The notes below the pieces were generated by a model. That model was given only the letters and a program-made list of their open reading frames with translations. It was not told the origin of the DNA and searched no databases. Both the position numbers and the translations under genes were made by a program. A stretch of 64,000 nt of DNA from Aphrocallistes beatrix (taxonomy: Eukaryota; Porifera; Hexactinellida; Sceptrulophora; Aphrocallistidae): positions 4,154,001-4,218,000 of the forward strand of contig OY725498.1 in NCBI GenBank assembly GCA_963281255.1. Direction: 5' to 3'. Positions 1 through 11,057 of this stretch are shown piece after piece (position 1 is the first letter of the stretch; each line of letters begins with the position of its first letter).

Positions 1-124
1 TTCTTTTTCTCTCTTTCAAACAATCAATCAATTGACAGAAATGAATTTCTATTTTCTTTTGAACTTTGGAGATTTGAACTTCGAAGTCATCTTCTTCGGA
101 CGAGACAACATCTGCTGTCGCCAT
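1..124 (-). CDS. Coiled-coil/NHL protein, N-terminal 41 codons (cut by window edge)
   Basis: The start codon is at 124-122 and the frame stays open to base 1, so only the first 41 codons are present. They encode a class I N-terminus (MATADVVSSEEDDFEVQIS...) nearly identical to those of the copies at 2287-3534 and 13813-15060, followed by the start of the coiled coil (CQLIDCLKERK). The rest of the gene, including any NHL propeller, lies outside the window, so whether this copy is intact is unknown. It shows that the tandem array extends further left. Confidence 0.8.
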   Translation of the reverse strand, partial: MATADVVSSEEDDFEVQISKVQKKIEIHFCQLIDCLKERKR

Positions 125-1312
125 TTGAGGCTAAAATGAGTCTAAATATAATTTTAGAACAATTTTGAGTTTACTTTGTACAACAAAGATATACAAGTAT
201 TGTGATAAATCTTAATGCTATAAAGTTTATTAAACCAGCTCCAGGAAGGCGTATCGAGGGACAGGGAGGGGTATTGTGGCGATATGTGCTCATTGCTCAC
301 CCGATATGTGTGGCTGATTATTATTTTTATATTTTGTGGATAGCCTTTGGAATTTGACTTGGTAGTTTAAAATATAAATTTGTGCAATGAAGTTGCTTGT
401 TTCTATGCACTATAAACAAGAACATATATATACTTAGATATAAACACATTTTCGCTCCAGACGATCACTTCGTATCAGCATGATGAGGTGCACTGTTATA
501 GAGACTCTACGGGCGCCAAATATATATATATATATATATATATGCTTAATTAAGCTACGTAAAGTAGACAAGGGTGATAGTGATGTAATCAATCTGATGT
601 TCAAGCATTTAGTAGGTTGTAATTAAATCAAATGTAGGAGAATACTAGACTATATCTGTATGTGAAAAACGGAAATACTATATTAACATTTCGCATATTA
701 GTATTAGGTCTATTTTAGTCGTTTTAATAGATTTGATATCTAATCCTGACAAAGTAATTATACCCTAACTCAGTGTTTTTGGTTCATCAGGGTGTTACTA
801 TGAAGGTAGTTATGATAAACTTGATTCCAATTCAACTAATATTCTTACATAATGGAAGAACTATGCAATTTTAAACGTGAAACCACTTGTGTACCTGATA
901 CCAGCACCACCTACCTAGAGGTGCAAGATTTAATAAGGAATCATAACAGATACATAACTTTGTAACTCCTGCTAAGTGTGGAGACGATAGTTAACCTGTG
1001 ATATCTGCAATTCACTTTTTTTCAGTTTATCTACAAGAGTGTAATAATCAAAAATAGGGAATGGGAGTGTACAGTTGTATATTTACGATATTTTATCTAG
1101 TCGGGAAATAGGCTTCATCACTTAATAGTCCTTAGTGTCTCAAATCACAATGGCACTAACTGATATATCAATTTCAACTAGGTTCAGAGAGCTGGGTGGA
1201 TGCGTCTATACTTTTTATTATAGGCTTATCCATACGTTGCAGGTGACATTCACTGAGCTAGAGTGAACAGGTGCCTCTGCACTGGCTCTATTTGCGTGTA
1301 TGCTTTTTCGTA
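125..1312. other. Gene-free AT-rich spacer
   Basis: No coding region is supported here. It holds an (AT)n tract at about 520-543. A stretch at about 1180-1260 (AGAGCTGGGTGGATGCGTCT) is a diverged copy of the flanking block also found near 4530 and 15775. The rest is unremarkable. Confidence 0.5.
520..543. repeat. (AT)n microsatellite
   Basis: An uninterrupted run of about 12 AT dinucleotides. Confidence 0.9.
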
Positions 1313-1485
1313 GAGCAGAACCTCTTTAATAAGAACACGGATGATGCGAAACTCCGGATAATACGAACAGATATTTTATGTCCTACGGAGGAAAGTACAT
1401 CTAAATACTCCGGTTAATATGAATTCCGGATAATATCAACAAATTTCGATCGTCCCCTTGTGTTCGCAATACCGAGATTCTACTG
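1313..1485. mobile_element. Pogo/Tigger-type MITE, degenerate
   Basis: The left end CAGAACCTCTTTAATAAG and the right end, read in reverse as CAGTAGAATCTCGGTATT, are imperfect inverted repeats of the form seen in pogo-like elements, with TA on each side. The interior repeats CTCCGGATAATA-type motifs. There is no coding capacity. It is a weaker, older relative of the element at 29384-29746. Confidence 0.5.
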
Positions 1486-1619
1486 TATTAAGCTAAGTCC
1501 AGAAAGGGTCGAATAAAGGCTTTTGAATAGTTTTGTTACGGATAAGGCAGATTTAAACTTTTGTGCAAAAAAATATTATTTTGTCTTATTCCAGTCTTGA
1601 AAACCCAAATTTTCGGCCA

Positions 1620-2286
1620 ACTTATTCAGTCAACTCTGCAATAAGAAAAGAAGAGTAGTGAGCAAATGATGAATCAAAAACGAAACACTGATTTGAACTT
1701 AGGACATTCTCATTTTCAGCGATTTGATCTAACTGACTAATGACTAGGGGTATCTGTCTGGATCAGAAAAAAACTCATCTGGCGGGAAAATAGGGGTAGT
1801 GATGTTGGATGTATAACGCCGATTTACGGTATTTAAATTATACAAGTCTCTAAAATAATGATTCTAAAATAATAAATACTATACACGAGTAAATGCTAAG
1901 AACTCAATCATAGTTTAAAATCAATTGTAATTTCGTTAGTCGTGGAATTAACAATGCTCGTTCCAGTTATATTTGACAATTCAGCATATCCAGCACTCTA
2001 CAGTATCTCATACTAGCACAAAACAAAATAATGATGCAAATTATCCAATTCATCAGCACTACTGAGCTGGTCACCTATTTATATAAATAGAGATATTTCA
2101 CACCACACCGGAGGCTAGGTAGATATTCACTCAACAAGTCTATCAACTTCATTGGTTCAGTCAACTAGTCTAGTATCTTATAAATACACAGTAATGTATG
2201 AATTAGTCTAACAAAATACTGAACAGAAAACTAAAACTAAACAAGATAAAACACTTCTGAGCGGGGAAATGTTATAAAATATTTAA
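1620..2286. repeat. Duplicated 3'-flank block of the NHL unit
   Basis: This block precedes the 3' end of the NHL gene at 2287. Diverged copies lie at about 6040-6599, 8740-9586, 13340-13812, 16190-16680, 24260-25060 and 38560-39060. Shared landmarks are GGACATTCTCATTTTCA, a GGCGGGAAA box followed by a TATA-like motif (1782-1816), and ATCAGCACTACTG. It belongs to the segmental unit that was duplicated with the gene. Confidence 0.7.
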
Positions 2287-3534
2287 TTAGAATATCAAAA
2301 GACGATTATTGTAACCTACGAGGATAATTCTCCCTCTTGCATCTAGTGTGACACCAACTGGACTCTGTATGCTATCAGTGATTTTATGAACTAAATCTCC
2401 TTCTTGATTGAATAGAACAATAGCGTTTTGGTCACAATCTGATATAATAAAGTTACCAGCACCATCTATACAAAATGACCAAGGTCGTTTCAAATGTTTG
2501 GAAATAGAATCGAGAACAGTATTCTGTACCTGAGTGAGGTTATAGTTGAAAGAATAGAGGAAAGGGTTAGTGTAGCTCAGTACATAAATGTACTCGTTGG
2601 TTAGTTTTATGTCAGAAGGAGAATTTAGTATTCCTTTTCCAAACTGAGACTTGAATAGGAAATCTTTGGAGAATATTTGGACTCGATTATTACCATGGTC
2701 ACACACAAATATATCTCCATTCAATTCATTGATAGCAATGCCGTATGGGGATCTCAATTGTCCTTCCCCATTCCCTGGAGTTCCTATCTGTTTCAGAAAT
2801 ACTTCATTTAAATCATAAACTAACAAACAACCAGCTTCCAACTGAGATACAAACACTTTATTTTGGTAGAAAGCAATATAACGAGGAGAATTCATCTTAC
2901 CAGCTCCATCTCTATCTCCAAACTTGTACAAATACTTTCCATCTTTGTCAAACACTTGCACTCTGTTGTTACTCTGATCTACTACGAAAATATTACCAGT
3001 CTGGTAGTGCACTGCTACTCCCCAAGGACGAGAGAATTGTCCTTCCTTACCACCTGATGTCCCTCCTATACTGAGTAGAGGAGTCACTTTTCCCTCATAA
3101 TCTACTACAGGTAGGCTAGATACTACAGAAGTAGAGTTAGTAACAGTAAGTCTACCAATAGTACCAGCTAGCTCCAATATTGTCTTGTCAAAGTCAAGAC
3201 TGATGTGTTTACATTCAAATTGAGATTTAAATTCTTTTCTTTTCTCTGATAATTGTTTGATAATTGAGCTTTGAATTTCTTTCAAAATTTCAGATTTCAT
3301 CTTGTCTTTAGTACATTGCAACATTTGTTCAAGTTCTGTTAGAGGTTGTTTGTGTTCATCTCTTTCCCTTTTGTGAAAATTTAAGATTCCTTCCAATTCG
3401 TTTAACAGTTTTCTTTTTCTCTGTTTCAAACAATCGATCAATTGACAGAAATGAGTTTCTATTTCCTTTTGAACTTTGGAGATTTGAACTTCGAAGTCAT
3501 TTTCTTCGGACGAGACAACATCTGCTGTTGCCAT
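2287..3534 (-). CDS. Coiled-coil/NHL-repeat protein, copy A (intact)
   Basis: An intact 415-residue single-exon gene. Residues about 17-125 form a heptad-rich coiled coil like the one following the B-box in TRIM proteins, ending in LDFDKTILELAGTIGRL. Residues about 145-415 form six NHL blades, each with a (P)xG entry motif, a D/N-rich turn and a VQVF-like strand. There is no RING, B-box, signal peptide or membrane segment, so a cytoplasmic binding protein is likely, perhaps dimeric through the coil. Known NHL propellers bind RNA or protein; the ligand here is unknown. Copy-specific residues before the blade prolines are SR, NS, RS, NS, R and S. No TATA box is evident upstream. The start MATADVV is conserved in the class I copies. 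Confidence 0.9.
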   Translation of the reverse strand: MATADVVSSEENDFEVQISKVQKEIETHFCQLIDCLKQRKRKLLNELEGILNFHKRERDEHKQPLTELEQMLQCTKDKMKSEILKEIQSSIIKQLSEKRKEFKSQFECKHISLDFDKTILELAGTIGRLTVTNSTSVVSSLPVVDYEGKVTPLLSIGGTSGGKEGQFSRPWGVAVHYQTGNIFVVDQSNNRVQVFDKDGKYLYKFGDRDGAGKMNSPRYIAFYQNKVFVSQLEAGCLLVYDLNEVFLKQIGTPGNGEGQLRSPYGIAINELNGDIFVCDHGNNRVQIFSKDFLFKSQFGKGILNSPSDIKLTNEYIYVLSYTNPFLYSFNYNLTQVQNTVLDSISKHLKRPWSFCIDGAGNFIISDCDQNAIVLFNQEGDLVHKITDSIQSPVGVTLDARGRIILVGYNNRLLIF

Positions 3535-3879
3535 TTGAGACTAAAATAAATCTAAATAGAAATTGTTGAACAATTTGGAGCTTACACGACCAAAATATAC
3601 AATTATTGTGATCAATCTTAGTAAAGTTCAGTAAAGTTATGCTACTCGAGTATAGTAATAAAAAATACTGAATGGAAGACTAAAATAAATCTAAATTGAA
3701 ATTGTAAGCCTTTTGCGCTGATTTGCATAACTAAGATTTACCATTCTTGTGATAAATCTTCAAGATACTACACGAGTATAATAATAACAAAAAATAGGGA
3801 ATTGAAGTGTACAGCTGTATATTTACAAGACTTGATTTATTTAGAAAATTGGTGTTATGACACTGTCATCACTTTAGCC

Positions 3880-4266
3880 CAGGGGTTCTTAACCGGGGGA
3901 AATTTATGCATTTCTGGGGGAACTGTGTAGGATCTAGGATGCTAAAATATTTCTCAGAAAAAGTATAGACTATACAGCGATACTGATAATAAAACGTAAA
4001 TTTCAGATTTACGGCAATTGTTCAGGAATGAAACCCTATTTTTAACCACATAATTACGACCAAATTACTAATTACAATCTATTCTTCCAGGATTCTAAAT
4101 CTTGATGGATAGAAAACAATACTAACTTGACAAATAACAATCTGGATCCATAAGTATAAAATGTAAAGAAATCTATCCAATAGATATTAACGTAGAAATA
4201 CAAGGGAAAAATCATGATTGGGTACCATGAAGGAGGAAATCGTGCAAATAAGGTTAAGAACCACTG
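3880..4266. mobile_element. hAT-type non-autonomous element with exact 8-bp TSD
   Basis: The ends are CAGGGGTTCTTAACC and GGTTAAGAACCACTG (inverted repeats), flanked by identical 8-bp direct repeats CTTTAGCC at 3872-3879 and 4267-4274. It is 387 bp long and encodes nothing credible. Truncated copies at the same relative place lie at about 15213-15508 and 25140-25363, so the insertion is older than the duplication of the flanking blocks. Confidence 0.85.
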
Positions 4267-5677
4267 CTTTAGCCTAATCCTTAGCGCGTCACAGCACAAT
4301 GGCACTAACTGATATCAATTTCAATTTGTCTGTGCCTGATCAATTGAGATTCTGTCTTTCATGAATGGTCTGGATTATGAAGGAAGGAAGCTGTTGTTAA
4401 GTGGTCAGACTCAAGACTCTTTTGGTATTACACAACACAAAGTGGTCATGCCATGGTCTGACTGATTCCACTGTCCCTGAATATGGTTGTGGTTGCTTGA
4501 ATGGCATCGGTGCGACTAGGATCAGAGAGCTGGGTGGATGCGTCTATACCTTTGTATTAGAAGCTTATCAATTGCAGGTGACATTCACTGAGCTAGGGTG
4601 GATGGGTTAAATTTAGAACAGACATTTATTAATTATAAAGGTTAAAACTCTTCTAATGATATTATGCTTGAAATAGCATCAAATCGCAATTCACATTAAA
4701 TTTCCTTCAAAATATAGTCGTTTCAGTTGAGGAGCTATGGCTATTGAACTTTATCAGGTTTGCTCTTATTTGACATATAAGAAATGTTATCGAAAGTAAA
4801 CAATACAAAATTAGAGCCAGACAGTAACAAGAGTAGGTCACGGATGTTTGCATTTGTTTGTGTAAATCTGAAAGAAACCTAGCAAAAGCTTCGCACTTTT
4901 CAAAAATTTCAAAATACGTAATGCAAATCGATGCTGAATCAATGTCTACTCACCACTGGTTGAAACTGTGTTTCAGGTTACCAGAAGACGACCTGGAAGT
5001 GAAGATGTCTAATTCTGCCGTAATAGTAAAACTGAACTAATCGTTTTGAAACAGAGATTGAAAACGATACACAAAATAACTACGATGCGGATTGCCATAT
5101 AAAGTGAGACAGAGCCATGCTGAGAAGTGTTATTACCCGCCTAGCATGGTTGACACCTGTGGAAACTGGAACGATACAGAACTGACACAAATCGGATGGG
5201 AAACGGTAAAGTCAGGCAGAGGCTATACTGTGAATTGTGTCTAATCTTGATTGTAGAACTCATCTGAAATCTCTCTCAAACTTGGAAAAGATGAATGGAG
5301 TGCAAACATTAAACATTCAATTTGGTTGTGCAATACAGAATGCTTAGATATATGGCACTGATCGAAAATGTCGCTGACTTTTCAGTGGAGAATGCTACCC
5401 GTTTCAGACCGATTTAGCAGCATTTGGGTAGAATCTGACGTTGTCGAACGGGGCATTTCCTAAAGTGGCTACCGCGGTTCGTAGGTTTTAGGAGTTTTGG
5501 GGAAATCTGTTTGCTGCTAGAGTCAGCGACATTATCGTTCAGGGCCATATACGGATTCTGTGTGCAATACTACTCAACAAAACTAATTAAAAACCTAAAA
5601 CAAATTAAAAATAAAACCTTCTCATTTTCATCACCGATCTAAAATAATCAAAATAACAACAATTAATTCAAAACAAT

Positions 5678-6004
5678 TTAGAGAATGATTGGATTCTGGG
5701 GCAGTATAAATAAATTTCCACATTTAGCAATGGCAATACCAAGTGGTGTAATGAATTCTCCATTCTCTTTCCCTTTATTTCCAATGCTGTGTAGTAGTTC
5801 TCCGGAGTTTGAGAGTTTCTTGATCACATCGTGGAAGAGGTTACTAACGAGGATATTCTGCTCACAGTCCAGAGAGAAGAAGGAAGGTCCATATACCAAA
5901 CATACCTGTCCTACTCCCTGAGACACGGAGGAGGTAAGGAGGTCTCCATTTCTGGAGAAGAAGTGGATGCAGTTAGGACTTATATCAATGCCAATATTAT
6001 GCAT
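5678..6004 (-). pseudogene. Second-type NHL-repeat remnant
   Basis: A 108-codon frame reads as about two NHL blades: PSFFSLDCEQNILVSN...KLSNSGELLHSIG, then GKENGEFITPLGIAIAKCG. It resembles TRIM-NHL C-terminal blades but not the 415-residue family next door. There is no coil and no complete propeller. A shorter, more damaged copy lies at about 16010-16150 in the paralogous block. It is most likely a fragment of another NHL gene carried along in the duplication. A small exon cannot be excluded. Confidence 0.55.
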
Positions 6005-6039
6005 AATATTCTAGACCGGAGGAAAAAAAGTTGTCAAAA

Positions 6040-6599
6040 TTCTTGGTTTTATTCAGTCAACTCACGAATAAGAAAAGGAGAGTATTGAGCAAATGATGAA
6101 TATAAGGAACACAGATTTAAACGTGAAATATATCGCCCCATTCCTCCGACTCTTATAATGACACCAACCGTTGGTAAGGTCTAATTTTACAGTTGAATTT
6201 CTGGCAATTGAGGCAAAATTCGAATTGTCAAATTGGAAAAAGGCCAAAAAGATTTACGAAATTAAATAGAAACGGCCATTCTCATTTTCAGCGATGTGGT
6301 TGTGCTCAAGTGCTCACATTTTATATTCAATGGATAATTTTGTCGATCGAGGAATGAAACATGATCTTTCTATTCAATTTGACAATTCAGCCTTATCTAG
6401 CACTCTACAGTGCAGTGCCACATACTAACACAAAACAAAATAATTATGCAAATTCTAGTCCCTCAGCACTACTGATCATCTATTTATACAGAGATATTTC
6501 ACACCTCAGTGGAAGCTACGTTCGAATTCACCTACCAAATCTATCAAATTTATTGGTAACAGTTCAGCAAACTAGTTTAGCACCAAATAAAGGATCATT
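6040..6599. repeat. Duplicated 3'-flank block, second copy
   Basis: It matches 1620-2286 and 16190-16680 (GTGAAATATATCGC, CTCATTTTCAGCGAT, CTCTACAG..TGCCACATACTA). No NHL gene follows it; the foldback element at 6600 interrupts. Confidence 0.65.
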
Positions 6600-7681
6600 C
6601 ATAGCCTACTGTATATAAGGCCTCACAGTAACTTGCGGATTTGGGACTAGGGATGCGGAGGAAGACCGTTGAACTAATACATGAGCTACCTTAAATCATT
6701 TACAAAGCACAATAGAGCTTAGGAATGTATTACCAGCATATATAAATATGTTGTTAAAGTACCCATATTCGTTGTCAAAATTTTGATTAGTCACCATATG
6801 GTTGCGCAATAGGTTATATTTGTGACAAATTTGGTGATTTTCAGAGGCCGTTTAGGGGCACTTAAGTGTTTTTATTATAAAATTTTTCGCATAGAACTGC
6901 GATGTGAATGGGTTAATACGAAAAATTTGGAATCTTTTCATGGAAGGTTGGTACATTCCAGTGTTGCTATGGAAACGTGTTTTGGTCAGTTGGGGCTATA
7001 TCTTGAAAACTACAATAGCTACACATTCAAATGTAATTCCATTTGATAGCGAATATACCACTTCCTATTAAGCGATAATATAATTTCGACCTCTAAATTC
7101 AATGGTTTACGAGATATTCGACAATGTATCATATTGGTCACATTTGATAATTTGTCGAATATCTCATAAACTATTGAATTTAGAGGTCGAAGTTATATTA
7201 TCACTTAATAGGAAGTAGTATATTCGCTATCAAATGTAATTACATTTGAATGCGTACCTTTTGCAGTTTTCAAGATATAACCCCAACTGACCAAAACACG
7301 TTTCCATAGCAACACTGGAATGTACCAACCTTCCATGAAAAAGATCCAAATTTTTCGTATTAACTTATTCACATCTCATTTCTATGCGAAAATTTTTATA
7401 ATAAAAACACTTAGAAGTGCCCTTAAACGGCCTCTGAAAATAACCAAATTTGTCACAAATATAACCTATTGCGCAACCATATGGTGACTAATCAAAATTT
7501 TGACAACGGATATGGGCACTTTGACACCATATTTATAGTATACGCTGGTAATACATTCCTAAACTCTATTGTACTTTGTAAATGATTTAAGGCAGCTCAT
7601 GTATTAGTTCAACGGTCTTCCACCGCATCCCTAGTCCCAAATCCGCAAGTTACTGTGAGGCCTTATATACAGTAGGCTATG
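6600..7681. mobile_element. hAT-like foldback MITE with about 500-bp arms
   Basis: The two halves are near-perfect inverted copies. The left end (C)ATAGCCTACTGTATATAAG is mirrored exactly at the right end (...CAGTAGGCTAT(G)), and the centre of symmetry lies near 7120-7140. GATCATT occurs directly on both sides (about 6593-6599 and 7682-7688), consistent with a 7-8 bp target duplication. There is no coding sequence. Relatives are at 7946-8716 and 54090-55400. Confidence 0.8.
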
Positions 7682-7768
7682 GATCATTATAAATCACAGT
7701 CTCGTGGATCCATCTGGCCCGTGGGCACCAGGTTGTCCACCGCTGCTATAAATATCTACATCATAGAC

Positions 7769-7945
7769 ACAAGCGCGCTTCGCTTGCTTGCGCTGCGCGG
7801 CTGGAATACACTTTGTGTCCGTCGGGAGGCGCCTTGCGGATGCCTAGGCTCACATTGATTAATCATATGGTAGATGACATCTCTAAATACGTCTGTCTTA
7901 CCGTTATAATCGAAATCACTCAAAAAATCGCAAAATTTGTCAATT
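7769..7945 (-). mobile_element. Hairpin-ended repeat family, truncated copy
   Basis: It begins with the family's terminal hairpin in reverse (ACAAGCGCGCTTCGCTTGC), then the GC-rich stretch with GGACAC-like dyads and the conserved body up to about 7945, where it joins foldback sequence. The unit 7745-7768 before it matches DNA upstream of the class II NHL genes (TATAAATATCTACATCATAG). Confidence 0.7.
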
Positions 7946-8716
7946 TTTTAATTTTTTTTTTTTTCATGGAATGTTGCTACATTCCAGTGTTGTTATGGAA
8001 ACGCATTTTGCTCAGTTGGAGTCATATCTTGAAAACCGCAAGAGCTAGACATTCAAATGTAATTCTACTTGATTGCGAATAGATTGTTTCCTATTAAGCG
8101 ATAGTATAATTTATTTGTCTAAATTCAATGGCTTTCGAGCTCAGACATCAGACAATTTATCATATTGGTCACATTTGAAAATGTGTCGAATATCTCGTAA
8201 ACCATCGAATTTAGACATATAAATTATATTATTGCTTATTAAGAAGTAAATATTGACTATCAAATAGAATAAAAATTCGAATGTTCAGCTCTTGCGGTTT
8301 CCAAGATATGCCCCTAACTGACCAAAATACGTTTCCATGGCAACACTGGAATGTAGCAACATTCTATGAAAAAAAATCCAAATTTCACATCAACCCATTC
8401 ACGGCTCACTTCTATGTGAAAAAAATTATAATAAAAACACTTATAAGTTCCCTTAAACCGTCTCTGAAAATCACTGAATTTGTGAAAAAAAAATTACCTA
8501 TTGCGCAATCATGTTATGACCAATCTAAATTTTAACAACGGCTCTGGGTACGATGACACCATATTTATCAATGCTGGCAATACATTCCTAAGCTCTATTG
8601 TGCGTGGTTAATTAATAATAATTTAAGGCAGCTCATGCACTAGTTCAAACATCTTCTACCGCATCCCTAGTCCAAAATCCGCAAGTTACTGTGAGGCCTT
8701 ATATCTAGTAAGCTAT
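7946..8716. mobile_element. Degenerate hAT-like foldback, relative of 6600-7681
   Basis: Arms around TGTTGCTACATTCCAGTGTT (about 7970) are inverted at about 8340-8370. The right end CCGCAAGTTACTGTGAGGCC and AAGCTATGG match the family's end. It is more diverged than the neighbouring copy and encodes nothing. Confidence 0.65.
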
Positions 8717-8739
8717 GGTGGGTAGTGAACAAATAATGA

Positions 8740-9586
8740 ATACAAAAATGGAACATAGATTTAAATCGTGAAATATATCGTTCCATTCCTCCGATTCATC
8801 ACAAGGACGCAAACCTTTAGCAAAGAAAATTTGCACCTCCATTCTGTTCATTGAGTTCAAGACTGAATTGCCAAATTGGAATAAGGCCGAAAATATGCAC
8901 TAACTTGAAAAGGACATTCTCATTTTCAGTGATTGGATCTATACTGACCAATGAGAAATTGTGTCTGTCTGAATTAGAAAAAAATTACTTGGCGGGAAAA
9001 AGGAGGTAGAGGTGTTGGATATAAAACATCGAATCACTACAGGCAAACCTCCCAAAGCGGCACCTCCGAGTAGCGGCAACTCTCCGAGAAGCGGTTTCAT
9101 CCCATTCCACCGATTGATTTTCCTATACTAATAGTACTTCTTCAACCTCTGAGTAACGGCACCTCCGAGTAACGGCGACCTCTGACATACGGCAGTTAAG
9201 TGAACTCCCGATTGAATTTTTTAATACAAAATTACCTCCGAGATACGGCACCAATCAGATGTATATGTAACAATCACTCATATATGTACATGCCATTCTT
9301 TAAGAACGTTTCAAATAAGAAGTTAAAATATATACATATTTATAACATATCATCAATATTACATGATTGTAGGAAATTAGGTTATTAGAGGAGTCCGTCT
9401 GAAGAAAGGGCATCCCAATTTCCTTCATTTTATCTATGTAAATCTTGGGTCCATACAGATAATAGACACACGAAATCTCTAAATTTTCGAAATTTTAGTT
9501 AAATTAGTTTACATCATACTCAACAGAAAACTAATATAAAATAAGATAAAACACTTCTGAGCGGGAAAATATCATAAAATATGTAA
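8740..9586. repeat. Duplicated 3'-flank block before copy B
   Basis: It carries GTGAAATATATCG, GGACATTCTCATTTTCAGTG and a GGCGGGAAA box with TATAAAA about 25 bp later (8993-9027). At about 9034-9260 a run of ACCTCCGAGTA-CGGC motifs looks like a decayed pogo-type MITE. There is no gene. Confidence 0.6.
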
Positions 9587-10825
9587 TTAGAATATTAGAA
9601 GACGATGGTTGTGGCCTACGAGGATGATTCTCCCCTTTGCATCTAGTGTGACACCATTAGGAGCCTGTATGCTATCAGTGATTTTATGAACTAAATCTCC
9701 TTCTTGATTGAATAGAACAATAGCGTTTTGGGAATAATCTGATATAATAAAGTTACCAGCACCATCTATACAGAATGAATAGGGTTGTTTCAAATGTTTG
9801 GAAATGGAATCGAGAACAGTATTCTGTACCTGAGTGAGGTTATAGTTGAAGGAAAAGAAGAAAGGTTTAGTACAGCTCAGTACATAAATGTACTCGTTGG
9901 TTAGTTTTATGTCAGAAGGAGACTTCAGTATTTCTTTTGCAAACTGAGACTTAAATAGGAAATCTTCAGAGAAAATTTGAACTCGATTATTACCATAGTC
10001 ACACACAAATATATCTCCATTCGATTCATTGATAGTAATGCCATATGGGAAATTCAGTTGTCCTTCTCCATTCCCTGGAGTTCCTATCTGTTTCAGAAAT
10101 GTTCCATTTAAATCATAAACTAACAAACAACTAGCTCCACTCTGAGATACAAACACTTTATTTTGGTAGAAAGCAATGAAAAAAAGGATAATTCATCTTA
10201 CCAGCTCCATCTCTATCTCCAAACTTGTACAAATACTTTCCATCTTTATTAAATACTTGCACTCTGTTGTTATTTTGATCTGCTACGAAAATATTACCAG
10301 TCTGGTAGTGCACTGCTACTCCAAAGGGACGATATAATTGTCCTTCCTTACCACCTGATGTCCCTCCTATACTGAGTACAGGAGTCACTTTTCCCTCATA
10401 ATCTACTACAGGTAGGCTAGATACTACAGAAGTAGAGTTAGTAACAGTAAGTCTACCAATAGTACCAGCTAACTCCAATATTGTCTTGTCAAAGTCAAGA
10501 CTGATGTATTTAGATTCGAACTGAGATTCAAATTCTTTTCGTTTCTCTGATAATTGTTTGATAAATGAGCATTGAATTTCTTTCAGATTTTATTTCATTT
10601 TTAGTACACTGTAACATTCGTTCAAGTTCTGTTAGAGATTGTATGTATATGTATCTCTTTCTCTTTTGTGAGAATTTAATATTTCTTCCAATTCGTCAAC
10701 AGTTTTCCTTTTCTCTCTTTCAAACAATCAATCAATTTACAAAAATAACTTTCTATTTCTTTTTTTGTTTTAGAGACATCATCTTCGAAATCGTCTTTAT
10801 CGCAAGAGGCAATACCTGTTGCCAT
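9587..10825 (-). pseudogene. Coiled-coil/NHL copy B, frameshifted
   Basis: It aligns over its whole length with the 415-residue family. The start is class II-like (MATGIASCDKDDFED), but the coil that follows resembles class I (ERKRKLL-like), so the copy is chimeric. Breaks: a shift near 10705 in the coil, a loss of bases near 10590-10600 (the normal TTCAGATTTCATTTTGTC is shortened), and a shift near 10185 in an A/T run of blade 2. Downstream blades 3-6 read cleanly to the usual LLIF terminus. Its variable loop residues (YR, NF, KS, Q, A) differ from the other copies. The upstream sequence AATAATAAATAAATCTAATG matches class II copies. Confidence 0.8.
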
Positions 10826-11057
10826 TCAATAATAAATAAATCTAATGGAAATGTATAAAATGAACAAACATAATAAGAACAGATCTAGCCGCTTTATTGG
10901 GACATCAAGGGACATCAAGGCTAACATTTGGTCTCGAATAACAGCTTCCACTGTGCAATATTAGAAATTGTAAGATCATTATAAAGTCATGAACTATTTG
11001 AATGAAAGTTATGAACTAATTGAATGAATTAACTAGATCGGAAGAAAGACAGTGGAT

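Larger units (their letters stand above)
3600..6039. repeat. Duplicated 5'-flank block of the NHL unit
   Basis: The block upstream of copy A recurs upstream of copy C (about 15110-16190) and, without its gene, at about 25125-25450. Landmarks are AGCCTAATCCTTAGCGCGTC (4269-4288), the stretch around GAGAGCTGGGTGGATGCGTC (4526) and an NHL-like remnant at 5678-6004. It is therefore a segmental duplication and not a gene. Within it, 4620-5677 contains no supported coding sequence. Confidence 0.7.

Noticed and set aside
2745..3074. Plus-strand frames inside NHL genes (also at 14271, 21967 and 40461)
   Set aside because: They are antisense shadows of the conserved propeller coding sequence; their similarity to one another follows from the minus-strand genes.
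5831..6088. Plus-strand 85-codon frame, with a similar one at 15992-16339
   Set aside because: They recur because the DNA block is duplicated, and they overlap the minus-strand NHL-like remnant. No independent support.
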